A stretch of 64,000 nucleotides of DNA from Zeugodacus cucurbitae (Eukaryota > Arthropoda > Insecta > Diptera > Tephritidae): positions 806,001-870,000 of the forward strand of contig NC_071670.1 in the NCBI RefSeq assembly GCF_028554725.1, given 5' to 3'. Position 1 is the first letter of the stretch, and each line of letters starts with the position of its first letter. The position numbers and the translations under genes are program-made. The notes below the pieces were generated by a model. That model did not search any database and was not told the DNA's origin. It worked only from the letters and a program-made list of their open reading frames with translations. Below, in pieces: positions 12,601-24,536 of this stretch.

Positions 12601-15600
12601 GTTATGTTCAAAAGTAAAAAACTCCGGTTTTCTTCCATATTTTTTTTTAATTTTATTGCATTATTTTGAGTTGTAAAATTTATATAATATCTTAGTTATT
12701 CCGTTAAATGTATCATTAGGTATGTATGTATGTATGTATTTGCATTATTAATATATTTTCTTCTAGATTTGCTCCATTTAGCATGCAATGTTTGTTTGTT
12801 TGTTACTGACATTGTTCTCTGACTTATACATTTATCATAGTGGTGAGTGTGTAGCGAGCTTTTGCGGTGTTTTAGTAAAAATTTTCTAGTTTCTTCAATG
12901 CATTTCTGGTGTGTTTAGGAATTGTCTACTACTTTTATTTTCGCTTAGCAAATACCACAAAGAAAACGCCTCAACCCCTACTACATTGCACATGCGTATG
13001 CTTTGAACGTAAACTAACGGTTACGCAGCGCGTTGAAGTTCGGCATTGCTTTCGTAAGATTTTGTTTCATTAAAAAATAATTGATATTTGTTGTATAGTG
13101 TTTAATGGCGTATAAAAGCGTATTTTTTTTGTTTTTAATAATTTTAGGTATTCTTCTAAGAATTCTTTTTTATTTTTATATTTTTTTTTCTAACTGGTTA
13201 ATGTTGCAATGCATTTACTTCGTGCGACTTTCACTTCGGTTTTACAGTTACACACGGCTTTCGCTTGCAAATTTCGTTTCGTTTGTTTGCATCAGCTGTT
13301 GGCTGCTAATTTACTGTTATTTACAATTTTTTTAGTTTTGTCCTTTCGCTTCGTTCGGAAACGTTTCCTAATTACGTGTGTGTGTGTGTGTGTTTATAAG
13401 TGTAAATAAATTTAATTAATTGCACAAATTTTCTTCTGCTTTTTGCGTACGAATATTTTTCAAATGTAAGGCTTTGCAAGGAAAACTTTCGAAAAGAAAA
13501 ACGCCAATTCGCTTACATCTAGGTAAATACTATATTCGAATATTTCATTTGCTAGTTGCTGCTATAAGCTTCACTTAGTCTGCACGTGTTGCTAATTTAA
13601 TTTAATTTTTTTTTTTGTTGTCTTTTTACACTTGTTCTAACTGCTAGCATTTGTCTAATTTCGTATGCGCGCGTAGTTGACGAATTTGTTAAGCGTTTTT
13701 ATTATTATTTATAAATATTCTCACTTAATTACATTATATATACTATGAACTATTTAAATTTGTTTTTTTTTTTTACAATATCTTAAGCGTCTAACGGTGC
13801 TTGCATGCGTCGCGCTTACTTCCGGGCTTCCTCCTCTGTATTTTACAGTTATTTACAGCAGTTTTATTTACAAATTTGTATTTAATGAAATTAAATTGAA
13901 AAAGTTTGTGTTATCTTTAATAAGTACTTAACTCAATTTTGCATGTTTTTGCTATTTTCTAAATATGCTTCTCATTTCCTTTACAACTACAAATGATTTA
14001 GGGTAAATATTTTAAATTAGATGTGTGTGTGTATTTAATACCATATTTAAATTGCTTGTCGTTTGTACAAATATATGTATGTTAGTGTGTGTAAATATAC
14101 ATTTGTCAAGTATCTAACAGGTTGTGGTTATGTCTTAAACGCAACTGTAACAATTAATTCGTAGATTAATATATACTTTCATTAAAAAATTAATAACAAA
14201 TAAGCACAGTGTTAAATCACACTCAGGTAACGAAATTCTCGAAGTTTAGGAAGGTAAGTTGGTATGTCACTTTGTATTATATTTTGGTACAGTTATTGCA
14301 CTATATGTATGAATTTGTAATACTCAACTGAAAATAGCTGCTCAAAATATAAATTATTCAGAAAGAACTTGACTTAACTTGACTCTGAAACAATAGAAAT
14401 AGGTGTCGTAAGATTTTTATATTAGTTAATAGACGTTAGACAGATGAGAAATGTCAAACATACTTGAAACGTCACCACTCTGCTCTCTAGAGCTCAGGTC
14501 TCTTACCGTCTTATAAAAATAGTTCATGCGAAAGCAGAATAGATAGATAGTGCCTATATACCTCATTAAAAATTGGTAATACTTTGAACGTGTTCGATTC
14601 GCCTCCTCACTAGTGCTCTGCTCTCTTATAACAGTTCTTTCGAAAGTAGAAACAAAGAGAGTATTTGTGTACCTTTTTAACAGTTTTTATCCACGTGCTT
14701 TTGTTATCTCGAATCTATTATTCTAGTCCCTTAGATATATGGTATTTGCTTGTTCGAATCGCTAAATTTTAGAATTTTACTTGGGTACCAATAAGCCACC
14801 TTTGACGTCTGTCCTCGAGAGCTTGTCTTGGTCTTCACTAAACGTCGCGCGAATCTGAGAAGCGAAGACTCATCTTCAGGAAGTTAACTGATCGAGACAT
14901 GCTGAACATCTATTCTTAAAAAGTCAAAGCATAGTCAAATCAAGTCAAGCTTTCATGTCAAGATTTTTACAATTTTTTCTTGAATCTATACAAGTTTGTT
15001 TACATGAAACAAGTAATTTTAACAAAATTTTGCCTATATTATCTAAACGTGAATTCGTTCAACATCTTATAATTAATTAATTATTATTAAAGGTACTCAA
15101 AGAAATATGCCGCGCCGTCTTAACTCTTACCTTACCAAGTGTCTTCTAATTAATTTATATAAAACAACCATCGAATAACATTTTCTCTATAATTTACCTA
15201 ACTTTGTTCACTTATTGCTCTATTAGACCTAGGAGAACTATGCGTCATGTTGTCCTAAGAAATATATGTAGTTAAAATATGAGCACTTTGAGATATTCGA
15301 ACTCAGTGTTGTATTTCTACTTTGAAACCGCTTCAGGCAATCTAAACAAGTGCAGCACAATCTAAAGCGCTGGCTTGCATGCCATATATCTATATTTTGC
15401 TAAGCTGTGTGATTTGCTAAAACAAAATCTGTTAATTCTCTATATGCCTATGTGAAGAAGTGCACGAATTCCGCTAGAAGTTTATTGCAAGTGAAACAAA
15501 CAGTTCTATAACCTCAAACGCCTACAATTTTCATCGCAATCAATCAATATCACATTTACGCATGGTAATGTAAGTAGTTAGTAGTTGTTATGCTATGCGA

Positions 15601-18428
15601 AGCACCAAGTACTAATTTCAAAACGTAACTTTTCTATATATACAGGGTGTTGGTTGCATTTTCAACGCAAGCGAGTGTTTTTTGTGGAATTCTTTTTTTG
15701 TTCTGGACAATTTCTTGCAGATCGGTTAAAGTGAGGTGACTATAATTACTAGAGGAAACATAAATGAAGAGTTCTACATCTACTCTGAAGCTTTTACAGA
15801 CCTAAAAACGTCCTCTTCATATTGGAAAGCTTGGTGTTCCACTTGTTCAGAATTAAAGTTAAACTGCATGGTGATTCGTCTGCTACCATCTTGCTTCCGT
15901 TAGAAAGTTTGTGCTTGATTTATTATTTATATCTTCTTTCCACTTTCTCGATTATTATCCTAGCTCAAAGGATGACACTAACATTGAGCTTTTTTTCAAG
16001 CGTATCTACTGACCATTCGTATTCGAATAAGGATATTATTATTGGCTCAATGGCGTACTCCCCTGAACAATTTTGAGTAGGTGATCATATTTGGGAGCTT
16101 TTAAGCGATTCTCAAATAATGTAGCTTAGGATCATTATAAACTTCCGAAGCACAAAAAGCTCCGATCTTAATTTTTATGAAAAACCAACTGAAAATACAA
16201 AATGCCTGAATGAAGAACAATCATAAGATCGCAAGTCAAAGGCAAAAGCTTGTAGACACCTTACTTTGAACCAATATCGTCTAGATGTGTGTTTATATAC
16301 AAAAAATGCGCGCAAACTCAGCTGGCGTGTTGCCACCTCTAAATATTTACAGTGAGATTGAGAAAAAAATTATTTATTATTTTGCTTTTGTAATTCGATT
16401 GTCGTTTGGTTGTTGTTCATTTTGGTTAACGGTTTATATAGTTTAATTGTATTTGCTGTACTTCTTTTGCTGCTTCTCTGTTCTTCTTGTTCTTCTTGTG
16501 TAGAACTTAAATTTGTAAGTCACTTAATTTAGGCTAAATTTACTATTTTTTTGTTTTTATTTTATTTTTTATTGTTGTTATTACTATAATTTAATCTTAA
16601 GTTATTTGAATGGAGCATTGTTTTTGCATTTATTGCTTAATTTTTTTGTAGTTTGTTTTTGTTTATATTATTTTCCTATTTTTGCTTTGTTTGTAAATAA
16701 CTTTCAACATTAATATTTTAATATTTTATTTACTTAATAATCAGTACCGTTTGCTTTGTTTTCTTTGTTTGCATAAATTTGTTCTTCGTTTGATTCTGTG
16801 TGTTTTCCATTTCAAGGACGGGTTTCTAAATGAAAACTGTAGTACAAAGTTTGCATATTTTTTTGTATTTATATGCACTGAGTTTTCTCAGCTTGTAATT
16901 TTGCATTCTCTTAAAATGTTCGCTATGTTTTGTGTGTGGCAGTTAATTATGCAATATTCTTTATTCTTAAAGAGTCGGATGGAAAGAAGGAACGAAATAA
17001 ATAAACATCTTTTGAAATGTCAAAAAAAATCATATGGCAGCGCTGTGAAAGCTTCATTCAAACTAACGAAGGTGGCCTACTCTCGCTGAAAAAGAAACAA
17101 CTGAATTCAGTGAAAGCAAGAAATAGCGAGAAAGAAATCTTAAAGCTTTTGTAGATAGCCTAATGGAGCTTTTCGTCTTATATTAACATATTATTTTTTC
17201 GAAAGTTGCCGAGCTTTCATAAGCGAAAGCTTTACACAAAGATTTATGTAGCGAAATCTTGTGCTTGAAAGCTCTGGAGGAAAGGTTACTTTGTTTCAGC
17301 GTTGTTTAAAATTATGAAGCAATTTTTTCTGTCTTCTGTTTCTTGAATTTAAAATATTATCAATTGTGGGTTTCTCAAAGCTGCTGAGTTTATAAGCTTT
17401 AAATTAGATACTGTTTTCGATGTTTGAAATTTTTTATAACATATAGCTTGCTAAGCTTTTACTATACGCTTTATTCATTTTCTAAAAAAAATTTGACTAT
17501 AATTAGCTTTTCAGAAAAGTTAGGTTGTTGTTAAGAGCTTTAATCTGAATGTTTTCTGCAGTTGCTTTATAACGAAGCTTTAAGCTTAAAAAAACTGTCC
17601 ATATTCCCTAAAGAGCTTTACGTAAAAACCAAAAAGTGCCACGAAAGTATAAAAAGTGTGTTTAAGAAAAATTGCACAGCCAAGTAGCAGTAGAAAAATA
17701 AAATCATCGAGCTTTGTTAAGGACAAAGTGTGTTTTTCGCAAATTAGTGGGTATTCAATTCCTTAAAAAGGCAAGGATCTTCAGCAAGCTAAGCATTTCT
17801 GCTGTCATCGTAAAGGTTCTATGTTTAATCTATAGTTATTTATGTCTGTACTGCGAGACGTTTTGGCCTCGGCCCTTGCCTCTGTCCGGCGTGTATAATC
17901 TATTTATGCATATTATATATCTACACAGCTTCAACAGGCGAGCATCTTAGACTCGCTTTGTAATACATATTTACAAATAAATTTACAAATTTTCTAAGCG
18001 GCTTATAATTGGTTTTTGTTTTTCAGTTTTGCTTTTAACTAGATGACATTTAATTCTTACAGCTTGGTAGCTTTTTAAATAATTTCTCATAGTCATAATA
18101 TCTGGTTGGTTATCACAAATATTTTTCTGCTCAACGCCACAAAATGCTTTGCGTATCGCAGTCCGCAATTTGGTTTTCTAAATTTTAAGCTTTCGAAAGC
18201 TTCTATGCTCTAGTTGACCGAAAATTGAATTACTCGAAAATATGCCTTTATACAACTTATGCTAAAAATGAGTTCAGCAAAAGCCGCAGCAGCGTAAAAT
18301 TATGATGAAGCACTCCGCCGCATCTCTCCTCAGCTGTACGCCATCGTCTTGCGCAGTCCGCTTTACTGTCCGTATTATTGCTCGAAGCTACTGCCAGTGT
18401 CCGATTGATGGCGCACCAATATTTTGGG
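12601..18428 (-). other. region just downstream of the eag stop: probable 3' UTR then AT-rich flank
   Basis: Transcription of eag runs leftwards through this region after the stop codon. Read on the minus strand it is A-rich, with several AATAAA hexamers (first seen at 17470-17475, then near 16960). It also holds at least eight minus-strand UGUANAUA sites of the Pumilio type, against about three on the + strand. Microsatellites include (TATG)n at 12721-12739 and (GT)n at 13376-13393. AGCTTT-rich stretches occupy about 17160-17600. Where the transcript really ends cannot be decided from sequence. The feature covers what I think could be UTR, not a proven extent. Confidence 0.4.
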
Positions 18429-19556
18429 CTAGAGAAATTCACGCTTGTTGCGTCCACCGCCGCCACTACCGCTACCGCTGGATGTGCCGCTAGTGTTGCC
18501 ACCACCGCCTAGCGACGACGGACCGGCCGTTGTGGGCGATGTGGCTGCGCTGCTCGACGTTGCTGTTGTCGGTGTTGTTACCGTGGGCGCCGTCATTGGC
18601 ACCACCGCCACAGTCGTGGTCGCCACAATGGGTTCCTCTTCCAGCAGACGCTGCTGTTCTGGACTCTGCACATGTGATGGCTGCTTGGGAGGCGCTGGTG
18701 CCTTCCTGCTCTTCGAACGCCGTTTCTTCAGCATTAGCGGTCCCAGTCCATTGCCGCCTTGTGTCGCCGCTAACCCCATCTGTGCTGGGCTAAGCAGGCT
18801 GAGTGTCTGTGGAATGGGCGTGGAGCCTGCGCCTACCGCCACAGTTGCGGACGTCGTAGTTGTAGGCACACCAACGCCTCCTGCGCCGCCACCACCTACA
18901 CCGCCGATCTGTACCACTACACCCGAGGCGGCGCTTGTGCTGATGGGTGGCGTGGGCGGCACCGTTGAAATTGTTATCACAGTGTCTGCAGCTGGCGTAA
19001 CCGCGGTCGAGTGCGTGCCGCCACCGCCGCCATCGACCACACCAATTCGCGTGGTGAGAACTGTGCTGCCAACGCCCGCAACAGGCGCGTTAACACCACC
19101 ACTACCCGGTCCAAGTTCATCAGCTGGCGTTGTTTGACCCGAGGATTCGTGTGCAGGCAACCGTTTCATCAGCTCACCTAACAGGTCCTCAATGCGTCCT
19201 ATGCGCTGCTGCATGCGTTGCATTTCCAGACGTACGTCGACCTTTAAATCCAACATGGTTGCGATCAAGTCGCGCTGTGCCATCGTGGGTGGTTGTTCGC
19301 GCAAACCTGTGTCGTAGGTGTCTGATGTGGTGGCGCGCGATGAAGCCATTTCGATCTGCCTTTCACGCTCCAAGGCAAGATTACGCTCCTTAGCCGCTAA
19401 CGCAGCCGCCGCCACTGCTGCTGCAGAGCCGCTTTCGCCAACTAGCCGCGTGTCACGACTGGGGGGCGAGGCGTCAATCTCGCCGCCTTCGTCGATTGTG
19501 TCCTGGCGCGCAAGCGCCGCTTGACTGGCCTGTAGTTTAGGAGCTTTAGGAAAAAC
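18429..19556 (-). CDS. eag exon N: C-terminal exon with stop codon
   Basis: Last coding exon, 1128 nt: 375 codons plus TAG at 18429-18431. The acceptor gaattcag|GTTTTT fixes the 5' edge at 19556 in phase 0. It opens with VFPKAPKLQASQAALARQDT. The RQDT threonine (codon 19497-19499) corresponds to the CaMKII-regulated Thr787 of Drosophila Eag. A conserved block (about residues 56-135 of the exon) ends in a predicted coiled coil, MLDLKVDVRLEMQRMQQRIG onward, at 19158-19268; in Kv10 channels this region promotes subunit assembly. A long Gly/Thr/Ser/Val low-complexity stretch follows. It is interrupted by conserved GNGLGPLML and then KKRRSKSRKAPAPPKQ (basic run at 18702-18728), which combines a nuclear-localisation-like basic cluster with a proline-rich SH3-ligand-like segment. 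The protein ends KREFL, close to the fly ending. High GC here generates long antisense frames, which I rejected. Confidence 0.96.
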   Translation of the reverse strand, partial: VFPKAPKLQASQAALARQDTIDEGGEIDASPPSRDTRLVGESGSAAAVAAAALAAKERNLALERERQIEMASSRATTSDTYDTGLREQPPTMAQRDLIATMLDLKVDVRLEMQRMQQRIGRIEDLLGELMKRLPAHESSGQTTPADELGPGSGGVNAPVAGVGSTVLTTRIGVVDGGGGGTHSTAVTPAADTVITISTVPPTPPISTSAASGVVVQIGGVGGGGAGGVGVPTTTTSATVAVGAGSTPIPQTLSLLSPAQMGLAATQGGNGLGPLMLKKRRSKSRKAPAPPKQPSHVQSPEQQRLLEEEPIVATTTVAVVPMTAPTVTTPTTATSSSAATSPTTAGPSSLGGGGNTSGTSSGSGSGGGGRNKREFL

Positions 19557-22168
19557 CTGAATTCATTCATATAATTGAGAGAGAGAGAAAGAGCGAGAGT
19601 GTGATGAGAGGGAAATAAAGGTGTGGTTGAGTTTGACCGCAACCGCGGGTCGGCAGGTAGGCAGACAGGCAGCAGTTTTTGGGGTAATACGCAGTGATGA
19701 GGTTTTTATGTTGGGTTGGGTGAAAATGTTGAAAAACGAACGGTGAGCAGTTCGTACATGTAGAGCGTGGTTTAAAAAGTGTGCATTTGTGCGAGAGCGA
19801 GCGAATAAAACGATCATATCCGAAGTGCGCGTGCGTCGGTCAGCACGATGTTTCACGAAGCCAACGAACGGAAGTTTAATTTTGTGTTGCAGCCATTTCA
19901 ATGTCCAGGGTTGCATAGGAGTTGATGATTGTGGAGGTTTTGCGGTATTACAGGGTAGATTAGGTCAAACGGTATGCATGCATATTCATTTTTTTGGGAA
20001 GTGAGAGAGGGAAAGATAATGTTTATTAATAATTGGTTTAATTTGTTAGATTTTTTAATTATTTTTGTTTATTTAACGATTGAGCGCGAAGTTTACTCAA
20101 ATCAAAACTTACTGCTATAAAAACTAAACTGGACATTCGAGTAAATGACAAAAATAATATTCAAACTCAGAATCAACATACTTTAACAAATCATACAAGT
20201 ACATACCAAAAAACCTCAGCATTAAAACAACTGAAAAGCCAGACATGTAATCGACAAAACAGCCAAGTAATAACTAGCAACTAAGTCACAGTTTTCTCTT
20301 ATGCTATGTGTGGCAACGCTGGCTTACAATCATAGCAGACACTACATTACAAATCTCCCAGTGCTGCCAACTACTTTCCGTACTATTTGCTAAATCATAC
20401 TCAAATTTCAAACAAAATAAAATATTTTCGCTTTGTTAACTAATGTATATTGTGTCTGCTACATTTACTAACATCCAGTATGCGTATGCGCCGCCATTTG
20501 CGCTCCACCCACGAAGTAGACGCCGTCGCGGTGGTCAGCGATTCCAAGCTCTTGACGCGCTTTGCGGCTGCTGCCGCCACTGCTGCGGTTGTCAGCGGAT
20601 CCCTCAACTCCATAATTTGTATGCTCATCTCTAAAGACTCGGCGCTCTGCAAAGGAAAGCCATTGGTGTGCTTTTGTATCGCCGATAAATAGGATTTGAG
20701 GGGGTTTACGTCTCTGAAAGGACCGAATGCGGACGGAGAAAATGGACTAGCTATACTCGTACTCTCAGGAATGTGTCGTTAAGGACTATAGCTAGCTACT
20801 GGACTGTCTTTACTTAAATTTTTGAAAATTTTAAAAGCTTTTTCGAATCAACGAAAATTAAGCTTAATCTTAAAAGCTTTTAGAGTTACAACTATTTACG
20901 CAAACCTTTCTAAATTGATATCAAAATTTGATTTTTTTATTTTTTATTGGAAATTTTTAAAGCATAAAGTTCCAAAGCTTTAGAACTTATTGGAAAGTTT
21001 GTGGGAGCTTTTGGAAAGCTTTTTAGAGCTTTTGAAGATCTTGATCGTGCTTTTTGGCGCTTTAAACGGAAATATGTTCTCTGGTATCCCTAATTTTTTT
21101 CCTGATTTCCTTATTGTAAAATAGAAATTAAGCCGAAAATTATACGAAGCCTTAGTCAAAACAGAAAATAATATTATACAGCCAATAATTAAAGTGGAAA
21201 TCATATAAAAAATTTGTGAGATCTTTTGGAAAGCTTTTTAGAGCTTTGAAGATCTTGATTGTGCTTTTTGGCGCTTTAAACGGAAATATGTTCTCTGGTA
21301 TCCCTAATTTTTTTCCTGATTTCCTTATTGTAAAATAGAAATTAAGCCGAAAATTATACGAAGCCTTAGTCAAAACAGAAAATAATATTATACAGCCAAT
21401 AATTAAAGTGGAAATCATATAAAAAATTTGTGAGATCTTTTGGAAAGCTTTTTAGAGCTTTGAAGATCTTGATCGTGCTTTTTGGCGCTTTAAACGAAAA
21501 TATGTTCTCTGGTATCCCTAATTTTTTTCCTGATTTCCTTATTGTAAAATAGAAATTAAGCCGAAAATTATACGAAGCCTTAGTCAAAACAGAAAATAAT
21601 ATTATACAGCCAATAATTAAAGTGGAAATCATATAAAAAATTTGTGAGATCTTTTGGAAAGCTTTTTAGAGCTTTGAAGATCTTGATTGTGCTTTTTGGC
21701 GCTTTAAACGGAAATATGTTCTCTGGTATCCCTAATTTTTTTCCTGATTTCCTTATTGTAAAATAGAAATTAAGCCGAAAATTATACGAAGCCTTAGTCA
21801 AAACAGAAAATAATATTATACAGCCAATAATTAAAGTGGAAATCATATAAAAAATTTGTGAGATCTTTTGGAAAGCTTTTTAGAGCTTTGAAGATCTTGA
21901 TCGTGCTTTTTGGCGCTTTAAACGAAAATATGTTCTCTGGTATCCCTAATTTTTTTCCTGATTTCCTTATTGTAAAATAGAAATTAAGCCGAAAATTATA
22001 GGAAGCTTTTGGCAAAACTGAAAAAAATATTACTCGTCCAATAATTAAAGTGGAAATCATATCAAAAATTTTATAGTGCAGTGTTAAAAAGTACATGGTG
22101 AGCATATTTTTAGTTTTTCGTTATTTAAAAATACTTTCGTTAGATCTATTTAAGCGTATTGTAATTAC
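19557..22168 (-). other. eag intron between exons M and N
   Basis: This intron of about 2.6 kb has donor AAA|GTAATT after exon M and acceptor ATTCAG before exon N. A GA-rich patch lies near the acceptor (19574-19612 on the + strand). The 214-bp tandem array, listed separately, fills 20996-22066 and ends only about 100 nt from the exon M donor. No further exon was found. Confidence 0.85.
20996..22066. repeat. 214-bp tandem array, five copies
   Basis: Five head-to-tail copies start near 20996, 21211, 21425, 21639 and 21853, with an exact 214-bp step after the first. Each contains GGAAAGCTTTTTAGAGCTTT, TGCTTTTTGGCGCTTTAAACG, a TTCTCTGGTATCCCTAA segment and GCCAATAATTAAAGTGG. Inner copies are nearly identical, while the outer ends diverge. 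Copies 2 and 4 share GATTGTGC plus AACGGAAA; copies 3 and 5 share GATCGTGC plus AACGAAAA. This alternation points to recent duplication of a 428-bp dimer. The 88-codon frames inside are by-products of the repeat. Confidence 0.95.
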
Positions 22169-22459
22169 TTTATTGCCTTGTCCACCATTACTACTCGAAG
22201 TACTGCTCTGCCGGGCTTGGGCAGTGCTCTCACGCAGACTTTCGCGGGCGCTCAAACTTCTCGAGACTGCTACCTTGGCGCTCGTATCGCTAGCCGAATC
22301 GACACTTGAACTGCCCAGAAGGCGACCCCATTTACTAGCACGCGTACTACGCGCAGATGGTGGACCCGATGAGGGCGAGGGTGATGGCGTTGGAGAGGGT
22401 GCGGCAGCTGTTGTTAGGATGCGTGAGTCCTCGGTGAGGGTTAATTTAGCGGGCAACTT
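22169..22459 (-). CDS. eag exon M: 291-nt variable Ser-rich cassette exon
   Basis: 97 codons, phase 0 at both ends, so it can be included or skipped without changing the frame between exons L and N. The acceptor is ccatccaag|AAG and the donor AAA|GTAATT. The peptide begins KLPAKLTLTEDSRILTTAAA. It passes through a Pro/Ser run and a conserved ASKWGRLLGSSSVDSASDTS segment, and ends SSSNGGQGNK. From memory, long Drosophila Eag isoforms carry a similar insert. Its KWGRLL-SVDSASDTSAKV portion is placed like the KSWARF region of vertebrate KCNH1. It is rich in potential Ser/Thr phosphorylation sites. I infer an alternatively spliced cytoplasmic segment between the CNBHD and the CaMKII/coiled-coil region. 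Transcript data are needed to show when it is used. Confidence 0.88.
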
Positions 22460-24126
22460 CTTGGATGGGTTGTCACAAACAAACACGAGCAAAATGCGGG
22501 GGCAGCGCCGGAAAAGAGGTTGCAAGGATATCAAGTAAAAAGGAAAACAAAACAAAACAAAACGAAAAACCCACAAAAATGTGGCAGTGGTGGAAGTGCG
22601 GAAGAAGGTTTGATAAAAAACAACAACATATTTTGGTGTTGTGAGGGTTAAGCGTGTGTAAAATAGATAAAATGAGCAATAATAAAATTTTTCGTTAGTA
22701 TGTGAATTTCGAAATGTTTTTGTGTAAAAATTTTGTTAAAAAAATCAAAACAACAACAAAACACAACAACGAACATTTAAGCCATCCAAATTTGAGGGGT
22801 TAAGGCGAATATGTTGAAGCAAATATTTATAATAATATAATGTTATCATTAGATTTGAGTTGGAAGAGTATTGGAAATGAACAGTTAGTTTAGGGCGAAA
22901 GCAGGAATGTTTTTTTTTTTAATTTCAGATGAGTGGGAAGAGAGAAAAAGAGACAACGAGCATAAGTACGAGTATCACGCATGTGTTTACATATATATAT
23001 TATATATATATGTATTTATTGAAAAAATACAGTTATTTTTCCCCGTTAAAAATTTTAAAACGAAAAAATTACGCTAAGAAATATATACAAATATATACAT
23101 ACATATGTATGTATAGACAGTAATTGCTATATCTGTTAAAGTTGTATATATTTTAACGCCTAAAATTAGGCAATATATGTTATATAGATCATCACAAAAC
23201 ATGCGATGTTTATTTATAATAGTTTACATGGTTCTTTCTATGTTTTCTGTGAACTAAAATTTTTTGACGCCTAAAGGTATACTACAAATTTACATAAAAA
23301 CCAAAATAAATGGCGGAAGAAAGATGTAGACAGTAGTAAAATTAGAAGATTTGCTTGATCTATTTTAAATAAATAATTTTAAAAGGCCCAACAACAATAT
23401 TTGTTGTATTAGAGTCTTTGCATGCTTAAAAGACTTAAGTTAAAACTGAATATAACTGATGTAATATTATTTTAATTACATTTTATAAGATTTTTAGAGA
23501 AAAATTTGTTATTGGGGAAAACAGGAAATATTATATTAAGAATAAATAAGATGATACAAATTTTGTAGGTAGAAAAGTAAGACAGATTTTTTACTTTAGG
23601 TTGACGATTTGGCTTAAATTTATCTAAAATCACAATGAAAAAAATTTGAAAAAAAAAGTTCAAAAACTATACAGGGTGTTCTAATTGATATATTATAATT
23701 AAATAAATGTACAGTACACACTCCTTCTTGGGTTCTACAAATATTTGTATACTTGAACATGGAGCCACGTACTCCAGCGTTACTTTCGAACCTTCATACT
23801 TACAATTTCCAAAATGAAATTTTCATTATTTTTCTCAAATTGAACATTAGTTATGAGTAACGGTATCTAAAGCACGAAATTAACAATAGTTTATACAACA
23901 AACACACAACAGCACATTAAATAATTTAATACAAAAAATGCTACCAAAAAATAATATTTATGGAATAAAAATAAAAATAATAATTTCACAAAATGCATTT
24001 ACCGCGCATAAAATACGACAACGTCTCACACATATGCTACGCTACACACACACAGACAAAAAAAAAAACAAACAAATATTTACAAACAATCGTTGACTTA
24101 CGTACGTACACCCTGTGCCCACATAC
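22460..24126 (-). other. eag intron between exons L and M
   Basis: AT-rich intron of about 1.7 kb with donor AAG|GTATGT. It holds a (TA)n patch near 22990-23012, a CGCCTAAAGGTATAC copy of the dispersed motif near 23268, and a TATACAGGGTGT element near 23668 like the ends of insect mariner-type elements. No additional exon was found. Confidence 0.8.
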
Positions 24127-24536
24127 CTTGGTGCGATCCGCATCACCGTCGCCCTTCTCCACATCGCTTTGGCCGGAGACGACCTCTTTGGAGCCGGTCT
24201 GCACCTGCGGCGTACGACGGAACTTCGAGAATATCTTACGCACCAGATGATCTTGATTTTGAGGCAATTGAGGTTCGTTTTTACGCCGTTCGGCCAATTC
24301 TTTCTCGCGCTTCACATCGGCCACCTTGCGAAAAATCAGTCGATGTCTTAAATTGTAGGTGAGCACCAGATTGCGTGCAAAACTATTCGCAAATGCCGAA
24401 TAGAAATCGAGGACTTCGAGCAATTTATCACGCTTGATGGCATGCAAATCACAATAGGTTAGGGCGCGCACATTGGCAGCGCTCTGGCCAACGGCCGAAT
24501 CCTTCCAGAATTGATCGCCGAAGACGTCGCCCTTAC
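24127..24536 (-). CDS. eag exon L: end of CNBHD, intrinsic ligand, calmodulin-type helix
   Basis: 410 nt. The acceptor tcacag|GTAAGGGC completes a Gly codon from exon K, and the donor is AAG|GTATGT in phase 0. It encodes KGDVFGDQFWKDSAVGQSAA onward, the last beta strands and C-helix of the CNBHD. Then comes LTYNLRHRLIFRKVADVKRE: Y-N-L (24349-24357) matches the intrinsic ligand that fills the nucleotide pocket in EAG-type channels, and the following basic helix matches the C-terminal calmodulin-binding region. The basic LVRKIFSKFRRTPQVQ and an acidic DVEKGDGDAD tail close the exon. An open frame runs 30 codons past the donor into the intron and is not coding. Confidence 0.97.

Noticed and set aside
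18445..19137. 230-codon + strand frame rich in Pro, Val and Thr
   Set aside because: It is exactly antisense to the GC-rich low-complexity part of eag exon N, whose minus-strand frame matches Eag at both ends.
20980..22105. Series of near-identical 74- to 103-codon minus-strand frames
   Set aside because: They lie in the 214-bp tandem array. The unit length is not a multiple of three and each frame merely runs into the next copy, so the frames are by-products of the repeat.
23668..24118. ACAGGGTGT near 23671 and ACACCCTGT near 24110 as ends of a small mariner-type element
   Set aside because: Only about nine bases match, target-site duplications are not visible, and the right end abuts the exon L donor. 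A single similar end at 15643 has no partner.
24037..24126. Continuation of the exon L frame past 24127
   Set aside because: A good donor (AAG|GTATGT) in the right phase and homology both end the exon at 24127; the extension is Val/Cys/Phe-rich intron.
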